From Streptacidiphilus anmyonensis (GTDB lineage Bacteria > Actinomycetota > Actinomycetes > Streptomycetales > Streptomycetaceae), in assembly GCF_000787855.1 (NCBI RefSeq), contig NZ_BBPQ01000026.1, positions 33,617 through 97,616 of the forward strand: 64,000 nucleotides of DNA, written 5' to 3'. The notes beneath the pieces are model-generated. The model saw only the letters and a program-made list of their open reading frames with translations. It was not told where the DNA came from and did no database searches. Of the stretch, positions 48,876 to 57,513 are shown piece by piece. Every line of letters begins with the position of its first letter. Position 1 is the first letter of the stretch. A program made the position numbers and the translations under genes.

Positions 48876-48891
48876 TCACCCGCGAAGGTGA
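48876..48891. promoter_or_regulatory. Conserved inverted repeat TCACC-N6-GGTGA, copy 2
   Basis: Identical in sequence to 36560-36575, at a similar distance upstream of the paralogous lipoprotein gene. Confidence 0.35.
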
Positions 48892-49496
48892 CAAGCGCTC
48901 CTGGCACATGACACCTCCCGTGCTCTTTGCATTCCGCGGCCTAACGATTGGACGCCTTCATGCGCGGGGGATCACCAGACCCGGGCGTCGCTGCCCTCCT
49001 TCCGGGCGTCAACCCCTTTCACGCCGATCGGCAGATTAGCGACCCTGTGCCCCACGAGCGGATCGGAGTCGGTGAGGTCGCTGGCCACATCGGTGACGTC
49101 CCCGCACGACGGCTCCGAAGGAACGGCGGTGCGAAGGACCGGGGTCTGCCGAGCCAAGCCGCCGTGGTCCTCGCGCCGAGTCCTCGTAGTCTGCTGCCCC
49201 CAGCTCGGCGAAGCGGTGCAGCCGTTCGGCGACGGACCTCGACCAGCGCTTTCCCAGGCTCAAGGCGGTGTTGCCCGTAGGCGAAGGTACGCAGCGCCGT
49301 GGCAGGGAAGACCTCGAGAGGGCGGTCAGAGGTGTCCCTTGTACGGAGCCGGGGTCGTGGTTTCCACTCGGAGGGCCTCGCCAGACTCGGCGGTCAACGG
49401 AGCTTCCGGGGGACAGAACGAAGCTGGTGGGGAGGGTTCGGGCAATGGCCAATCCGTCGCCCGTGAGCGGCCAACATCCCTCGCCGGAGGTCACTA
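48892..49496. other. Decayed sequence between the duplicate and the IS element
   Basis: No intact gene is supported. It contains the second copy of the decayed frame seen at 36.9-37.1 kb. Confidence 0.45.
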
Positions 49497-49617
49497 GTGC
49501 CGCGTCAAGCAACGTTCGCCCTGTGCGCATCGCAAACCAGATGACGTGAGCCAGCAGCATCTGCAGAATGCCGACGGTGACTGAGTCGTTGCCGTCCATA
49601 CGAGGGGCTGGAGCATC

Positions 49618-49968
49618 GTGACTGCCGGTGACGCATCCTTGCCCGGTCCAACCGTTGTCTGTGCTCAGTGCGGGGAGCTCTACCAGCAGGCGGGCCGGGG
49701 CAACGGCGACTGGTTCCACTTCATGGTGGTCGAGATGCACCGTCGGCCGGACGGTCAGACCCAGATCACCGGCCACTGGCGTTCGGGCGACTGGATGGAT
49801 GGAATGTCCCTCGTGCTGCGCACTCGTGACGGTCGTCGCCTGGCCATCACGGGCGCGCAGATGGAGCCGCCGCTCAACAGTGCGTGCGAGGCTCGCGGAC
49901 AACGGCGACTGGTCGCCCCCGAGCTCGGCCTGGTGCAGTCGAGCGGTTGCATCCACGCCGCGAGGTAG
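49618..49968 (+). CDS. Possible passenger gene within IS630-type element A
   Basis: A 116-residue frame from GTG 49618 lies between the left inverted repeat and the transposase. It contains a CAQC pair and protein-like segments such as GDWFHFMVVEMHRRPDGQTQ and SGDWMDGMSLVLRTRDGRRL. The ribosome site is weak. I recognise no family. It could be a cargo gene, or sequence trapped when the element was formed. Confidence 0.4.
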   Translation: MTAGDASLPGPTVVCAQCGELYQQAGRGNGDWFHFMVVEMHRRPDGQTQITGHWRSGDWMDGMSLVLRTRDGRRLAITGAQMEPPLNSACEARGQRRLVAPELGLVQSSGCIHAAR

Positions 49969-50031
49969 GTCCAGAGGGCGGGCCAGCGATGTGACGCCGT
50001 CCGGCGCCCACTCAGGCGTCATGCTGGTCGG

Positions 50032-51165
50032 GTGGCTGAGCGTGTGCAGGTCCGCGAGATCGACGACGACGAGGGGCAACGGTTGCTGCGGATCGTCCGC
50101 CGGGGGACCGGATCGGTGGTGACCTGGCGCCGGTCCCAGATGGTGCTGTTATCCGCTCAAGGCATGCCGGTGACGAAGATCGCCGAGGTGACCTTCACCA
50201 GCACGGACCGGGTCCGCGACGTGATCCACAACTTCAACGCCGACGGCTTCGCCTCGCTCTACCCGAAGTACAAAGGCGGCCGGCCCAGGACCTTCACCCT
50301 GCCCGAACGCCGCGAGATCAAGAAGATCGCCAAGTCCAGGCCGGTCGAGCAAGGCCTGCCATTCTCGACCTGGAGCCTGGCCAAGCTGGCCGACTTCCTG
50401 GTCGCCGAGGGGGTGGTCGACGACATCAGCCACGAGGGCCTGCGCATCCTGCTCCGCGAGGAGGGCGTCACCTTTCAACGCGTGAAGACCTGGAAGACCT
50501 CGAAGGATCCCGACTACGCGGTCAAGAAGGCCCGTGTCGAGCACCTCTACGCCATCGCCGACGGTGAGGTGCTGCCTGAGCTGGGAGAACCCGAGGTGGT
50601 CTTCTGCATGGACGAGTTCGGGCCGCTGAACCTCCAGCCACACCCCGGCCGTCAGTGGGCCGAACGCGGCGGCAAGCACAAGGACCCCGATCGCGAACCA
50701 CGCCGTCGCCGCCGCGCGACCTACACCCGCCCGCACGGGGTCCGGCACCTGTTCGCCGCCTACGACCTGGGCAAAGACCAGCTCTACGGCCACATCAAGA
50801 AGACCAAGAACCGGTCCAAGTTCCTGGAGTTCTGCCGCTACCTGCGCTCGCTACACCCGAGCGGCACGCGTATCGCGATCGTCTGCGACAACTACTCACC
50901 CCACCTGACCACGCGGCGGTGCCAGCGGGTCGGGACCTGGGCCGCGGCGAACAACGTGGAGATCGCCTACACCCCGACCAACAGCTCCTGGCTCAATCGG
51001 ATCGAGGCCCAGTTCACCGCCCTGCGCTACTTCGCACTCGACGGCACCGACCACCCCAGCCACAAGGCCCAGGGCAGCATGATCCGCCGCTACATCATCT
51101 GGCGAAACAAGCACGCCACCGACAAACGCCTTCACACGGTGGTCAACAGGGCGAACGTTGCTTGA
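50032..51165 (+). CDS. IS630-family transposase A
   Basis: A 377-residue DDE transposase. The N-terminal helix-turn-helix region has SAQGMPVTKIAEVTFTSTDR. The catalytic acids are in VVFCMDEFGPLN, IAIVCDNYSPHL and SSWLNRIEAQF. The frame is intact and the terminal repeats are nearly perfect, so the element may still be mobile or was recently so. Start GTG 50032. Confidence 0.92.
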   Translation: MAERVQVREIDDDEGQRLLRIVRRGTGSVVTWRRSQMVLLSAQGMPVTKIAEVTFTSTDRVRDVIHNFNADGFASLYPKYKGGRPRTFTLPERREIKKIAKSRPVEQGLPFSTWSLAKLADFLVAEGVVDDISHEGLRILLREEGVTFQRVKTWKTSKDPDYAVKKARVEHLYAIADGEVLPELGEPEVVFCMDEFGPLNLQPHPGRQWAERGGKHKDPDREPRRRRRATYTRPHGVRHLFAAYDLGKDQLYGHIKKTKNRSKFLEFCRYLRSLHPSGTRIAIVCDNYSPHLTTRRCQRVGTWAAANNVEIAYTPTNSSWLNRIEAQFTALRYFALDGTDHPSHKAQGSMIRRYIIWRNKHATDKRLHTVVNRANVA

Positions 51166-51175
51166 TGCGGCACTA

Positions 51176-52591
51176 GTGTGATGCGCCGCAAATCGCGAGG
51201 GTAATTATGGCTGCGTTGGTGTGTTGGTTGGGTTGATCTTGGAGAGGTAGTCGGCGAGGGATTTGAGGATCTCGTCGGCGGTCTTGGTCCAGGTGAAGGG
51301 TCTGGGGTTCTGGTTCCAGGTGTCGATCCAGGCCTTGATGTCGTCTTCGAGGGCTTTGACGGAGGTGTGGACGCCGCGTCGGATGAGCTTGTCGGTCAGC
51401 AGGCCGAACCAGCGCTCGACCTGGTTGATCCAGGACGAGCCGGTCGGGGTGAAGTGCACGTGGAAGCGAGGGTGCTTCGCGAGCCAGGCCCGGACCTCGG
51501 CGGTGTTGTGGGTGGCGTAGTTGTCGCACACCACGTGGACGTCGAGCTCGAGGGGGACGGCCTTGTCTATCGTGACCAGGAACTTCTTGTACTCGAGGGC
51601 GCGGTGGCGGCGGTGGAGCTCGCTGATGACGGTGCCGTCGGCGATGTTGAAGGCGGCGAAGAGGCTGGTGATGCCGTGCCGCAGGTAGTCGTGGGTGCGT
51701 CGTTCAGGCATGCCCGGCATCATCGGCAGCACCGGCTGCGAGCGGTCCAGGGCCTGGATCTGCGACTTCTCGTCGACGCACAGGACCACGGCCCGCTCGG
51801 GCGGGTTGTGGTAGAGCCCGACGACGTCGACGACCTTCTCCACGAACAGCGGGTCGGTGGACAGCTTGAAGCTGTCCTGCAGGTGGGGCTTGAGGTCGAA
51901 CTTCTTCCAGATCCGCCCGATCGTGGACTTCGACAGCCCCGAGTGGGCGGCCATCGAGGTCCGCGACCAGTGCGTGTCCTTCTCAGGTGTCGACTCCAGC
52001 GTCGCGACGACGACTTCCTCCACCCGGTCCAGCAGGATCGACGGTGGCCGGCCCGGTCGCGGCTCGTCCTGCAGGCCGTCCAGCCGCCGCTCCACGAACC
52101 GGGCCCGCCAGCGTTCCACGGTCGACTCGTCCACGCCGAGGTCCATCGCGGCGTGCCGATTCGTGCCGCCCTCTGCACAGCGCAGCACGATCTTCGCCCG
52201 CAGAGCGAGGTACTGTGCGGTCTTCGCCCGCCTGGCCCACCGCACCAACTGGCCCCGCTCGGCTTCGCTCAGGACCAGGTCGGCCTTCGGCCGACCGATG
52301 CGGCCCGCGTCCTGCAGGCCGGCCAAACCCTCGGCGGCGAACTTGCGACGCCACTTGCCCACCGTCTTGGCTTGGACGTTAACAAGCCTCCCCACGGCAG
52401 CATTCGACATGCCGTCAGCGCAGCCAAGAATGATCCGAGCACGTTCGGCGGCTCTGCGATCCCACGACCCAGCCCGCCGCACCAACTCGGCCCGCTCGTC
52501 CGCGGACAACGTGATCGACACAGCAGAGGGCCCCGGATGCGACACGAGAAAAGGGTAGCAACTTACCCTCGTGATTTGCGGCGCATCACAC
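51176..52591 (-). mobile_element. IS630-type element B
   Basis: The ends GTGTGATGCGCCGCAAATC and its inverted copy at 52563-52591 match over about 29 bases with one difference. TA flanks both ends (51174-51175 and 52592-52593). The left TA is the same dinucleotide that forms the right flank of element A, so one element inserted at the duplicated target of the other. Length 1416 bp. Confidence 0.88.
51205..52545 (-). CDS. IS630-family transposase B
   Basis: A 446-residue DDE transposase with two successive helix-turn-helix units (GMSNAAVGRLVNVQAKTVGK and GTNRHAAMDLGVDESTVERW), each followed by a GRPK or GRPP motif. The catalytic acids are in VVLCVDEKSQI, VHVVCDNYATHN and SSWINQVERWF. The frame is intact. 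It is not closely related to transposase A. Confidence 0.92.
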   Translation of the reverse strand: MSHPGPSAVSITLSADERAELVRRAGSWDRRAAERARIILGCADGMSNAAVGRLVNVQAKTVGKWRRKFAAEGLAGLQDAGRIGRPKADLVLSEAERGQLVRWARRAKTAQYLALRAKIVLRCAEGGTNRHAAMDLGVDESTVERWRARFVERRLDGLQDEPRPGRPPSILLDRVEEVVVATLESTPEKDTHWSRTSMAAHSGLSKSTIGRIWKKFDLKPHLQDSFKLSTDPLFVEKVVDVVGLYHNPPERAVVLCVDEKSQIQALDRSQPVLPMMPGMPERRTHDYLRHGITSLFAAFNIADGTVISELHRRHRALEYKKFLVTIDKAVPLELDVHVVCDNYATHNTAEVRAWLAKHPRFHVHFTPTGSSWINQVERWFGLLTDKLIRRGVHTSVKALEDDIKAWIDTWNQNPRPFTWTKTADEILKSLADYLSKINPTNTPTQP

Positions 52592-52742
52592 TAGTTGCTG
52601 CTCTTCCAGAGCCGGGAGCCGGTCGTCCAGCTCTCCGCAGCCGGGAGGCCGCCCGGCGACAGCAACGCGAACAGCTCTACCGAGGTGGCCGCCTGATGGA
52701 ACGGCAGGGCGGGCAGGACGCGCCTCGTGACCTCGGAGGGGA

Positions 52743-53339
52743 TCACCGGACCGGCTCCCAGGTGCCGCCCGCCTGCTTGGCGAGCAGCACGGTGGCCGGT
52801 AGGCCGACCTCCGGGTCTCCAGCTGGGGAGCTGCCGGCCCAGATCAGGGTGACCTCTGCGCGGCTGGTGCCGATGCCGCGGGCGACCGCGGCCTGGACGC
52901 GCACGTGGGTGTAGCCGGAGGTTCCGGTGGAGGTGAAGTAGGAGGGCCACTGGCTGCGGCCTTCGCCGGTGAGGTCGGCGAGCCAGACGGCGCGGCCGAG
53001 TTGGTTCAGCCGCTCTTGGAGGGCGGCCGGGAGATTGTGCCGGGTGTGTGCGTCGAGGAGTGCTTGGATCAGGTGGTCCCCTCCGGGCCCGTCGTCCGGT
53101 GCCAGCGCGTTCTGAGGAAGCGCGGGGCTGCTGGACGGTGGGGCAGCTGCCGCTGCGCTCGGTACCTGCCCCTCCAAGGGCGTGCTCGCTCCGGGGGCGA
53201 CGGATCCCGTGGCAACGGTTGGGGATGCGGAGGCTGTCGCGACTGTGGCACCTACCTCGTTCGATGGTGGGGTGCGCAGCAGCCACACGCCCAGGGCTGC
53301 CAGGGCGGCGCTGCATGCGAGGATCGGCCAGGTCTTCAC
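52743..53339 (-). CDS. Membrane-anchored accessory protein of the conjugation operon
   Basis: A 198-residue protein. The N-terminal anchor is MKTWPILACSAALAALGVWL, followed by a low-complexity Ser/Ala/Pro linker and a folded C-terminal part with LNQLGRAVWLADLTGEGRSQ and GYTHVRVQAAVARGIGTS. The start overlaps the stop of the NlpC/P60 gene by four bases, placing it at the end of the leftward transfer operon. No family name can be given. Confidence 0.65.
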   Translation of the reverse strand: MKTWPILACSAALAALGVWLLRTPPSNEVGATVATASASPTVATGSVAPGASTPLEGQVPSAAAAAPPSSSPALPQNALAPDDGPGGDHLIQALLDAHTRHNLPAALQERLNQLGRAVWLADLTGEGRSQWPSYFTSTGTSGYTHVRVQAAVARGIGTSRAEVTLIWAGSSPAGDPEVGLPATVLLAKQAGGTWEPVR

Positions 53340-54454
53340 AGGATTTGGGCTCCTCCGGCGTAGGTGGGCGACTTCAGGTCGACGGGCTGTTCGGTGACGC
53401 CCTGGCCGGGGCGTGGTGCGGCGATCTGCATGCCGCTGCCGGCGTATATGGCGACGTGGTAGATGGACGCGTCGTCGCCGGGGATGTAGCCGTAGAAGAT
53501 GAGGTCGCCCGGCCGGAGGGCGGGCAGGCCTGCGGAGGCTGGGACGCGGCGACCTTCAGCGGCCTGTTCTGCTGCGGTGCGGGGCAGGGTGATGCCGACC
53601 TGGGCGTAGGCGTACAGGGTCAGGCCGGAGCAATCGAAGCCGGTGATGCGGCTGCCGTCCTGGCCGCCGGGGGAACAGCACTGCCCGCGGGTGGGGCCGG
53701 CCGCGTTGCCGGCGCCCCAGGAGTAGGGGACGCCGAACTGCGCCATGGCCGCGCGCAGCACGACCGCCGCCTTCCCGGACGCTGGGATGGTTGAGGTGAC
53801 GGAGGCGAGGGCGTCGTACTGGGCGACCGCGGCTTCGACCTGCTGCACGTAGGCGTCGGAGCGGTTGTAGGCGAGCAGGGCCGCGGCAAGCTGGGCGGGT
53901 TGTGTGAGGTCCGGGCCGTTCCCGCACAAGTACGCCGCCGCGGTGAGCGCTGCGTCGAAGGCGTTGTCCGGGTCCGGTGCGGCGCTGGTCCCGTGGGCGT
54001 TGACCGCGGTGGTGAGCCAGGTGGCGGGCATGAACTGGAACAGGCCCAGCGCGCGGGCGAAGTGGCTGCCTGCGTCGAGCTGACGCTCGCCCGCTGTGGT
54101 GTTGACGACCGGGACGGTGTTGCCGCCTTGGCCTGTGCCGTCGAGCAGCGGCCCGTAGATCGGCGGGGTGATCTCGCCGTCCGAGCCGATCTGGTGGCCG
54201 GCGGCCTGGTGGGTCTCGACTTCCGCGACCCCGGCCAGGATCTCCCAGCGCATGCCCCGGCAGGCGGGCACCAGGTCGCGCACCTTGGTGGCGGCCAGGG
54301 TGTAGGCCTGGCCGAGGACCGGAGGCAGGCCCGCGACGCCGACCGCCGACCCGCCGCTCGTGCCGGCCGAGCTGGAAGCGGCCAAGCCCAGCGGCAGCAC
54401 CATCAGCGACAACCCGATCAGCGTCACGAAGCCGAGCAGCAGCAGCTTCTTCAC
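53336..54454 (-). CDS. Bifunctional lytic transglycosylase / NlpC-P60 peptidoglycan hydrolase
   Basis: A 372-residue secreted wall hydrolase. The signal or anchor is MKKLLLLGFVTLIGLSLMVL. The lytic transglycosylase-like domain has a probable catalytic Glu in AGVAEVETHQAAG and GLFQFMPATWL. The C-terminal NlpC/P60 domain has the catalytic Cys in GFDCSGLTLYAY and the His in YHVAIYAGSG. Such two-domain enzymes open the wall in Gram-positive conjugation systems. It overlaps the VirB6-like gene by four bases. Confidence 0.88.
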   Translation of the reverse strand: MKKLLLLGFVTLIGLSLMVLPLGLAASSSAGTSGGSAVGVAGLPPVLGQAYTLAATKVRDLVPACRGMRWEILAGVAEVETHQAAGHQIGSDGEITPPIYGPLLDGTGQGGNTVPVVNTTAGERQLDAGSHFARALGLFQFMPATWLTTAVNAHGTSAAPDPDNAFDAALTAAAYLCGNGPDLTQPAQLAAALLAYNRSDAYVQQVEAAVAQYDALASVTSTIPASGKAAVVLRAAMAQFGVPYSWGAGNAAGPTRGQCCSPGGQDGSRITGFDCSGLTLYAYAQVGITLPRTAAEQAAEGRRVPASAGLPALRPGDLIFYGYIPGDDASIYHVAIYAGSGMQIAAPRPGQGVTEQPVDLKSPTYAGGAQIL

Positions 54455-56982
54455 GCCCCGTCACCACCCTGCTCGCCGCGGGCTTCGCGCTGCGCTCGGC
54501 GCAGGGCGTGCAGGATCTCCGCCCGGGCCTGCTCCTCGTGGCTTGCGACACGACTGTGGGAGCGCGGGGTCCTGACCGGGCCGGGCCCCGACGGCGTGCT
54601 GGTCGTCCCGGCGCGCAGCACCGCCGAGGCGGTGGTGTTGACGACGGTCCGCTTGGCCTGGTCGGCGGCGGCGTGGCCGTAGACGTCGGCGGCGACGTGC
54701 AGCCGCGCGCCGGTGCGGGCGGCGGCCTTCCCGGTCATGCGGGCCGGGGTGGTCACGTCTGTGAGGCCGGGCTTCCACTCGGTCGCCCAGTAGTTGGCGC
54801 CTTCCAGCCTGTAGTGGGCGACCTGGCCGCGGACCTCACCGCGGGCTGCGGCGACCCGGCGGCGGGTGCGGGTCCATGTGGCGGGGGCGCCGAACGTGGC
54901 GCCCCAGGCGACCCGGCTGCCGCCCAGCAGCACCCGGCCGCCACGGGTCTGGATGAGCCGGTTGTGCAGGCGCGACCCGACCGGGAGCTTCCCGCCGAGC
55001 CCCGGCCGAATGGAGCGTGCCTCGAACTCCTCCGGTGTCAGGACCCGGCCCTTCCACGCGTGGTGGACCCCGCGCGCGGCCAGCGTGACGGGGGCCAGGC
55101 CGTGGGCGGCTTCGCGGCCGATGTCGCCGAGGAGTCGGCCCGGGTGGAGCGGCGCGCCGGGGATGTCGGCCAGCGCCCGGGCGCTCGAGGCGACGCGGGC
55201 GCGTCGGGCGAGGTGCGCCTGCATCGGGTTCCCGGCCGTGCTGTAGCCGGAGGCCATGCCCGCGCCGAGAGGTCCGCCGGCGGCCAGCGCCCCGGCGATG
55301 ACCTGGCCGGTGCGGGTGGCGTCGTCTCCGGAGCCGGACCCGCCGACCCTGGCCCATCGCATCCGGTTCGCCAGACGGGATCCCGCGGTGGAGGCGCCGG
55401 CCATGATGCGGCGGTGGAAGCCGAGTGCCACGACGGCGACCAGGTCGACGAGGAACATCCGTGTGATGAGGTCCTGCCCGCCGCCGGACAACAACGCAGA
55501 GCACGTCAGGCCGAAGACGGGCAGGAAGACCGAGGCGGCGAAGAGCACGAGGATGGAGGTGACGAAGGAGCCGATCCACCGCCACAGCACCCCGCGGTTG
55601 GGGCCGGGCAGGATCGCCCACACCAGCGCGGGGTAGTCCAGGGCGGCGAGCAGCGCGTCGGCGGCCTGCGCGGCGAACAGGGCCAGGACCATTGCGACGA
55701 CCATGGCCAGCACGACCAGCGCGGCGAACAGCAGCAGCATCGCGCCGAACACCCGGTCCCACGACGGCGGGCCGATGTAGGCGGAGATCGCCGGGTCGAC
55801 GTCCTTGAACCGGTCGGCCAGGGCTTTGGCCTGGTCGGTCGTCGTCCCGCTGGTGGGCGTCCCGGCCTGGCAGAAGCGCTTGGCCAGGCCCATCAGCTTG
55901 TCGCATTTCGCTCCGCCCCCGCTACCGGCCGTGGTGTTCTGGCCGGCGCCCATGTCGCACAGCAGCTTGGTCGCGCCGGACAGCTGGTCGCAGCGGCCGG
56001 TGCCCTGCAGGCACCAGATCTTCGCGCCGCCGTCCAGGCCGTCGCAGCTCGGCGGCGCGGGGTTGCTGGACTGGCCGAGCTGGCAGGCCTGCGCCGCCAT
56101 CCCCCCGAGTCCGTCGCAGGCGTGCGGGTTGGCCGGGGTGCCGCCGCCGGTCGGGCCGCCGTTCATCGCGACCGAGGCGAGGTAGGTGTCGTAGGCCTTG
56201 TCGCCCTTGGGGATGGGGCGGCCGAACTGGAGCAGCTGGTAGGGCTCGACAACGAAGGTGGAGGTGAGGGTCTGCTGCAGCGGACCGGAGATGCCGGCCG
56301 GATCCACCGTCTGCGGCGGCGGTGCGCCCTGGTTGGTGGTGATGGACGCGACCTCGAGAGATGCCTCGCGGGCCTGGTCGAGAAGACCACCGCTCCCGAG
56401 AACGACGTCGGGTCGCAGCAGCCCGGCGGAGGCGACACCGACAATGAGCAGGGTCAGCGCCAGCTCGCCGAAAGCGCGCCCGGTGCGGCCGCGCAGCAGC
56501 ATCACGGAGCAGACCACGACCGCCCAGGCGAGCAGCATCCCCGGCAGGCCCAGCTGGTCCACCACCCAGGTCCGGTAGCCGTCCGCGAGGGCCTGCGACT
56601 TGGCGGCCAGCATCCTGGTGACGGGGAAGCTGTAGGCCCAGTGGATCAGCCAGCACTCCAGGCCGACGATGACCCGCACCAGCGCGAAGCACATCCCCAT
56701 CAGGTACGACTGGGCCTCCTGCTGGAAGTCCGTGACGCCGCCCGGATCGGACACCAGCTGGTAGTGGTCCAGCGGCACGCCCTCGGAGGAGGGCACGTTG
56801 AACGGCGCCAGCATCCCGCCGCCTCCACCGCCGCCCGAACCCGTGACCGCAGCCGCGGCCTGCGCATTGACCGTGAGGAACGCGAACACGGTCACTGCGA
56901 GGAAGCCGGCCTGGCGCATCCCGTACCACGTAGGACGCCAACCGGTGACCCCTCCGAGCAGGCCCTGCAGACGGCGCGTCAT
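54451..56982 (-). CDS. VirB6/TrbL-like conjugation channel protein
   Basis: An 843-residue polytopic protein. The signal-like first helix QAGFLAVTVFAFLTVNAQA is followed by a Gly-rich stretch, several helices (LGLPGMLLAWAVVVCSVMLL and GELALTLLIVGVASAGLL), and a loop with repeated Cys (CDGLGG, CDGLDG, CDQLSG and CDKLMG). A second helix cluster follows (FGAMLLLFAALVVLAMVVAM), then a long basic cytoplasmic tail. The four-fold CD-L repeat is unusual. The ATG overlaps the VirB4 stop (ATGA). The role is inferred from topology and neighbours. Confidence 0.75.
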   Translation of the reverse strand: MTRRLQGLLGGVTGWRPTWYGMRQAGFLAVTVFAFLTVNAQAAAAVTGSGGGGGGGMLAPFNVPSSEGVPLDHYQLVSDPGGVTDFQQEAQSYLMGMCFALVRVIVGLECWLIHWAYSFPVTRMLAAKSQALADGYRTWVVDQLGLPGMLLAWAVVVCSVMLLRGRTGRAFGELALTLLIVGVASAGLLRPDVVLGSGGLLDQAREASLEVASITTNQGAPPPQTVDPAGISGPLQQTLTSTFVVEPYQLLQFGRPIPKGDKAYDTYLASVAMNGGPTGGGTPANPHACDGLGGMAAQACQLGQSSNPAPPSCDGLDGGAKIWCLQGTGRCDQLSGATKLLCDMGAGQNTTAGSGGGAKCDKLMGLAKRFCQAGTPTSGTTTDQAKALADRFKDVDPAISAYIGPPSWDRVFGAMLLLFAALVVLAMVVAMVLALFAAQAADALLAALDYPALVWAILPGPNRGVLWRWIGSFVTSILVLFAASVFLPVFGLTCSALLSGGGQDLITRMFLVDLVAVVALGFHRRIMAGASTAGSRLANRMRWARVGGSGSGDDATRTGQVIAGALAAGGPLGAGMASGYSTAGNPMQAHLARRARVASSARALADIPGAPLHPGRLLGDIGREAAHGLAPVTLAARGVHHAWKGRVLTPEEFEARSIRPGLGGKLPVGSRLHNRLIQTRGGRVLLGGSRVAWGATFGAPATWTRTRRRVAAARGEVRGQVAHYRLEGANYWATEWKPGLTDVTTPARMTGKAAARTGARLHVAADVYGHAAADQAKRTVVNTTASAVLRAGTTSTPSGPGPVRTPRSHSRVASHEEQARAEILHALRRAQREARGEQGGDGA

Positions 56983-57513
56983 GCCGGGACCCCCACCTGT
57001 TCCACCGTCTCGGTGCCCTCCGGGGGTGTCGTGCCGATGCGCGCTTCGATGCGCTCCACCGGGGGGATCTCGATGCGCACGCGTCCGATCCGGCCGGTGT
57101 TGTCGCGCAGCAGGCATTCGCCCTGCCGGTGCGGGGCGCTGCTGGGCGAGAGCCCGGCGACGGTGTCGAGCAGGTGCGGATCGGCGGCGTCCAGGCCCAG
57201 GAACTCCAAGGAACGCCGGGCCAGGGCCGGGTCGGTGTGCCGCATCACCAGCTTGTAGCCGAGCAGCCCGCGGGTGGTCTCGTCCCCGAGCTCGAGCGGG
57301 TCATGCGAACCAAGGCCCACCCCTGCCTTGTGCTTGCGGCCGTCGTGGACGATCTCGTGGACCAGGTTGGCGCCCTCGGTGGAGGACGTCAGCCAGTAGC
57401 ACTCGTCCACGTCGATCCATCCGAACCGGTCGGGGCGCTTGAACGCCACCTCGCGGGCGACCGCCGCCACCAGGTAGAGCACAGCCCGCCCGATCAGCGC
57501 CTCCAGCGGCGCT
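56979..57513 (-). pseudogene. C-terminal part of VirB4-like ATPase, out of frame
   Basis: From LEALIGRAVLYLVAAVAREV onward this frame continues the ATPase: WIDVDECYWLTSSTEGANLV is the Walker B region and GVGLGSHDPLELGDETTRGL the following motif. It ends TVEQVGVPA, overlapping the VirB6-like start. It lacks its own good start, so it is the severed end of the upstream reading frame. A single lost base near 57506-57511 explains the break. Confidence 0.72.

Larger units (their letters stand above)
47085..49300. repeat. Segmental duplication, copy 2 (long direct repeat)
   Basis: This is collinear with 34800-37110. At 47101-47150 the complement reads ATAGCAGTCACCAAGCCGCG, a decayed copy of the cpaB-like start (ATGGCAGTGATCAAGCCGCG), showing that the duplicated unit once included the front of that gene. 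The far end is interrupted by the IS630-type element at 49497. Confidence 0.7.
49497..51173 (+). mobile_element. IS630-type element A
   Basis: The left end begins GTGCCGCGTCAAGCAACG and the right end is its inverted copy with one mismatch over about 30 bases (CGTTGCTTGATGCGGCAC). Both ends abut TA (49495-49496 and 51174-51175), the target duplication expected for this family. The element is 1677 bp, longer than a single-transposase IS630, because about 530 bp precede the transposase. Confidence 0.85.

Noticed and set aside
49036..50079. 347-codon minus-strand frame running across the left end of IS630-type element A
   Set aside because: It spans an insertion boundary and has no motif or ribosome site; the opposite-strand 116-codon frame inside the element is more protein-like.
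54508..57258. 916-codon plus-strand frame opposite the VirB6-like gene
   Set aside because: Longer than the real gene but Gly/Ala/Arg-rich without helices, and it crosses two gene boundaries.
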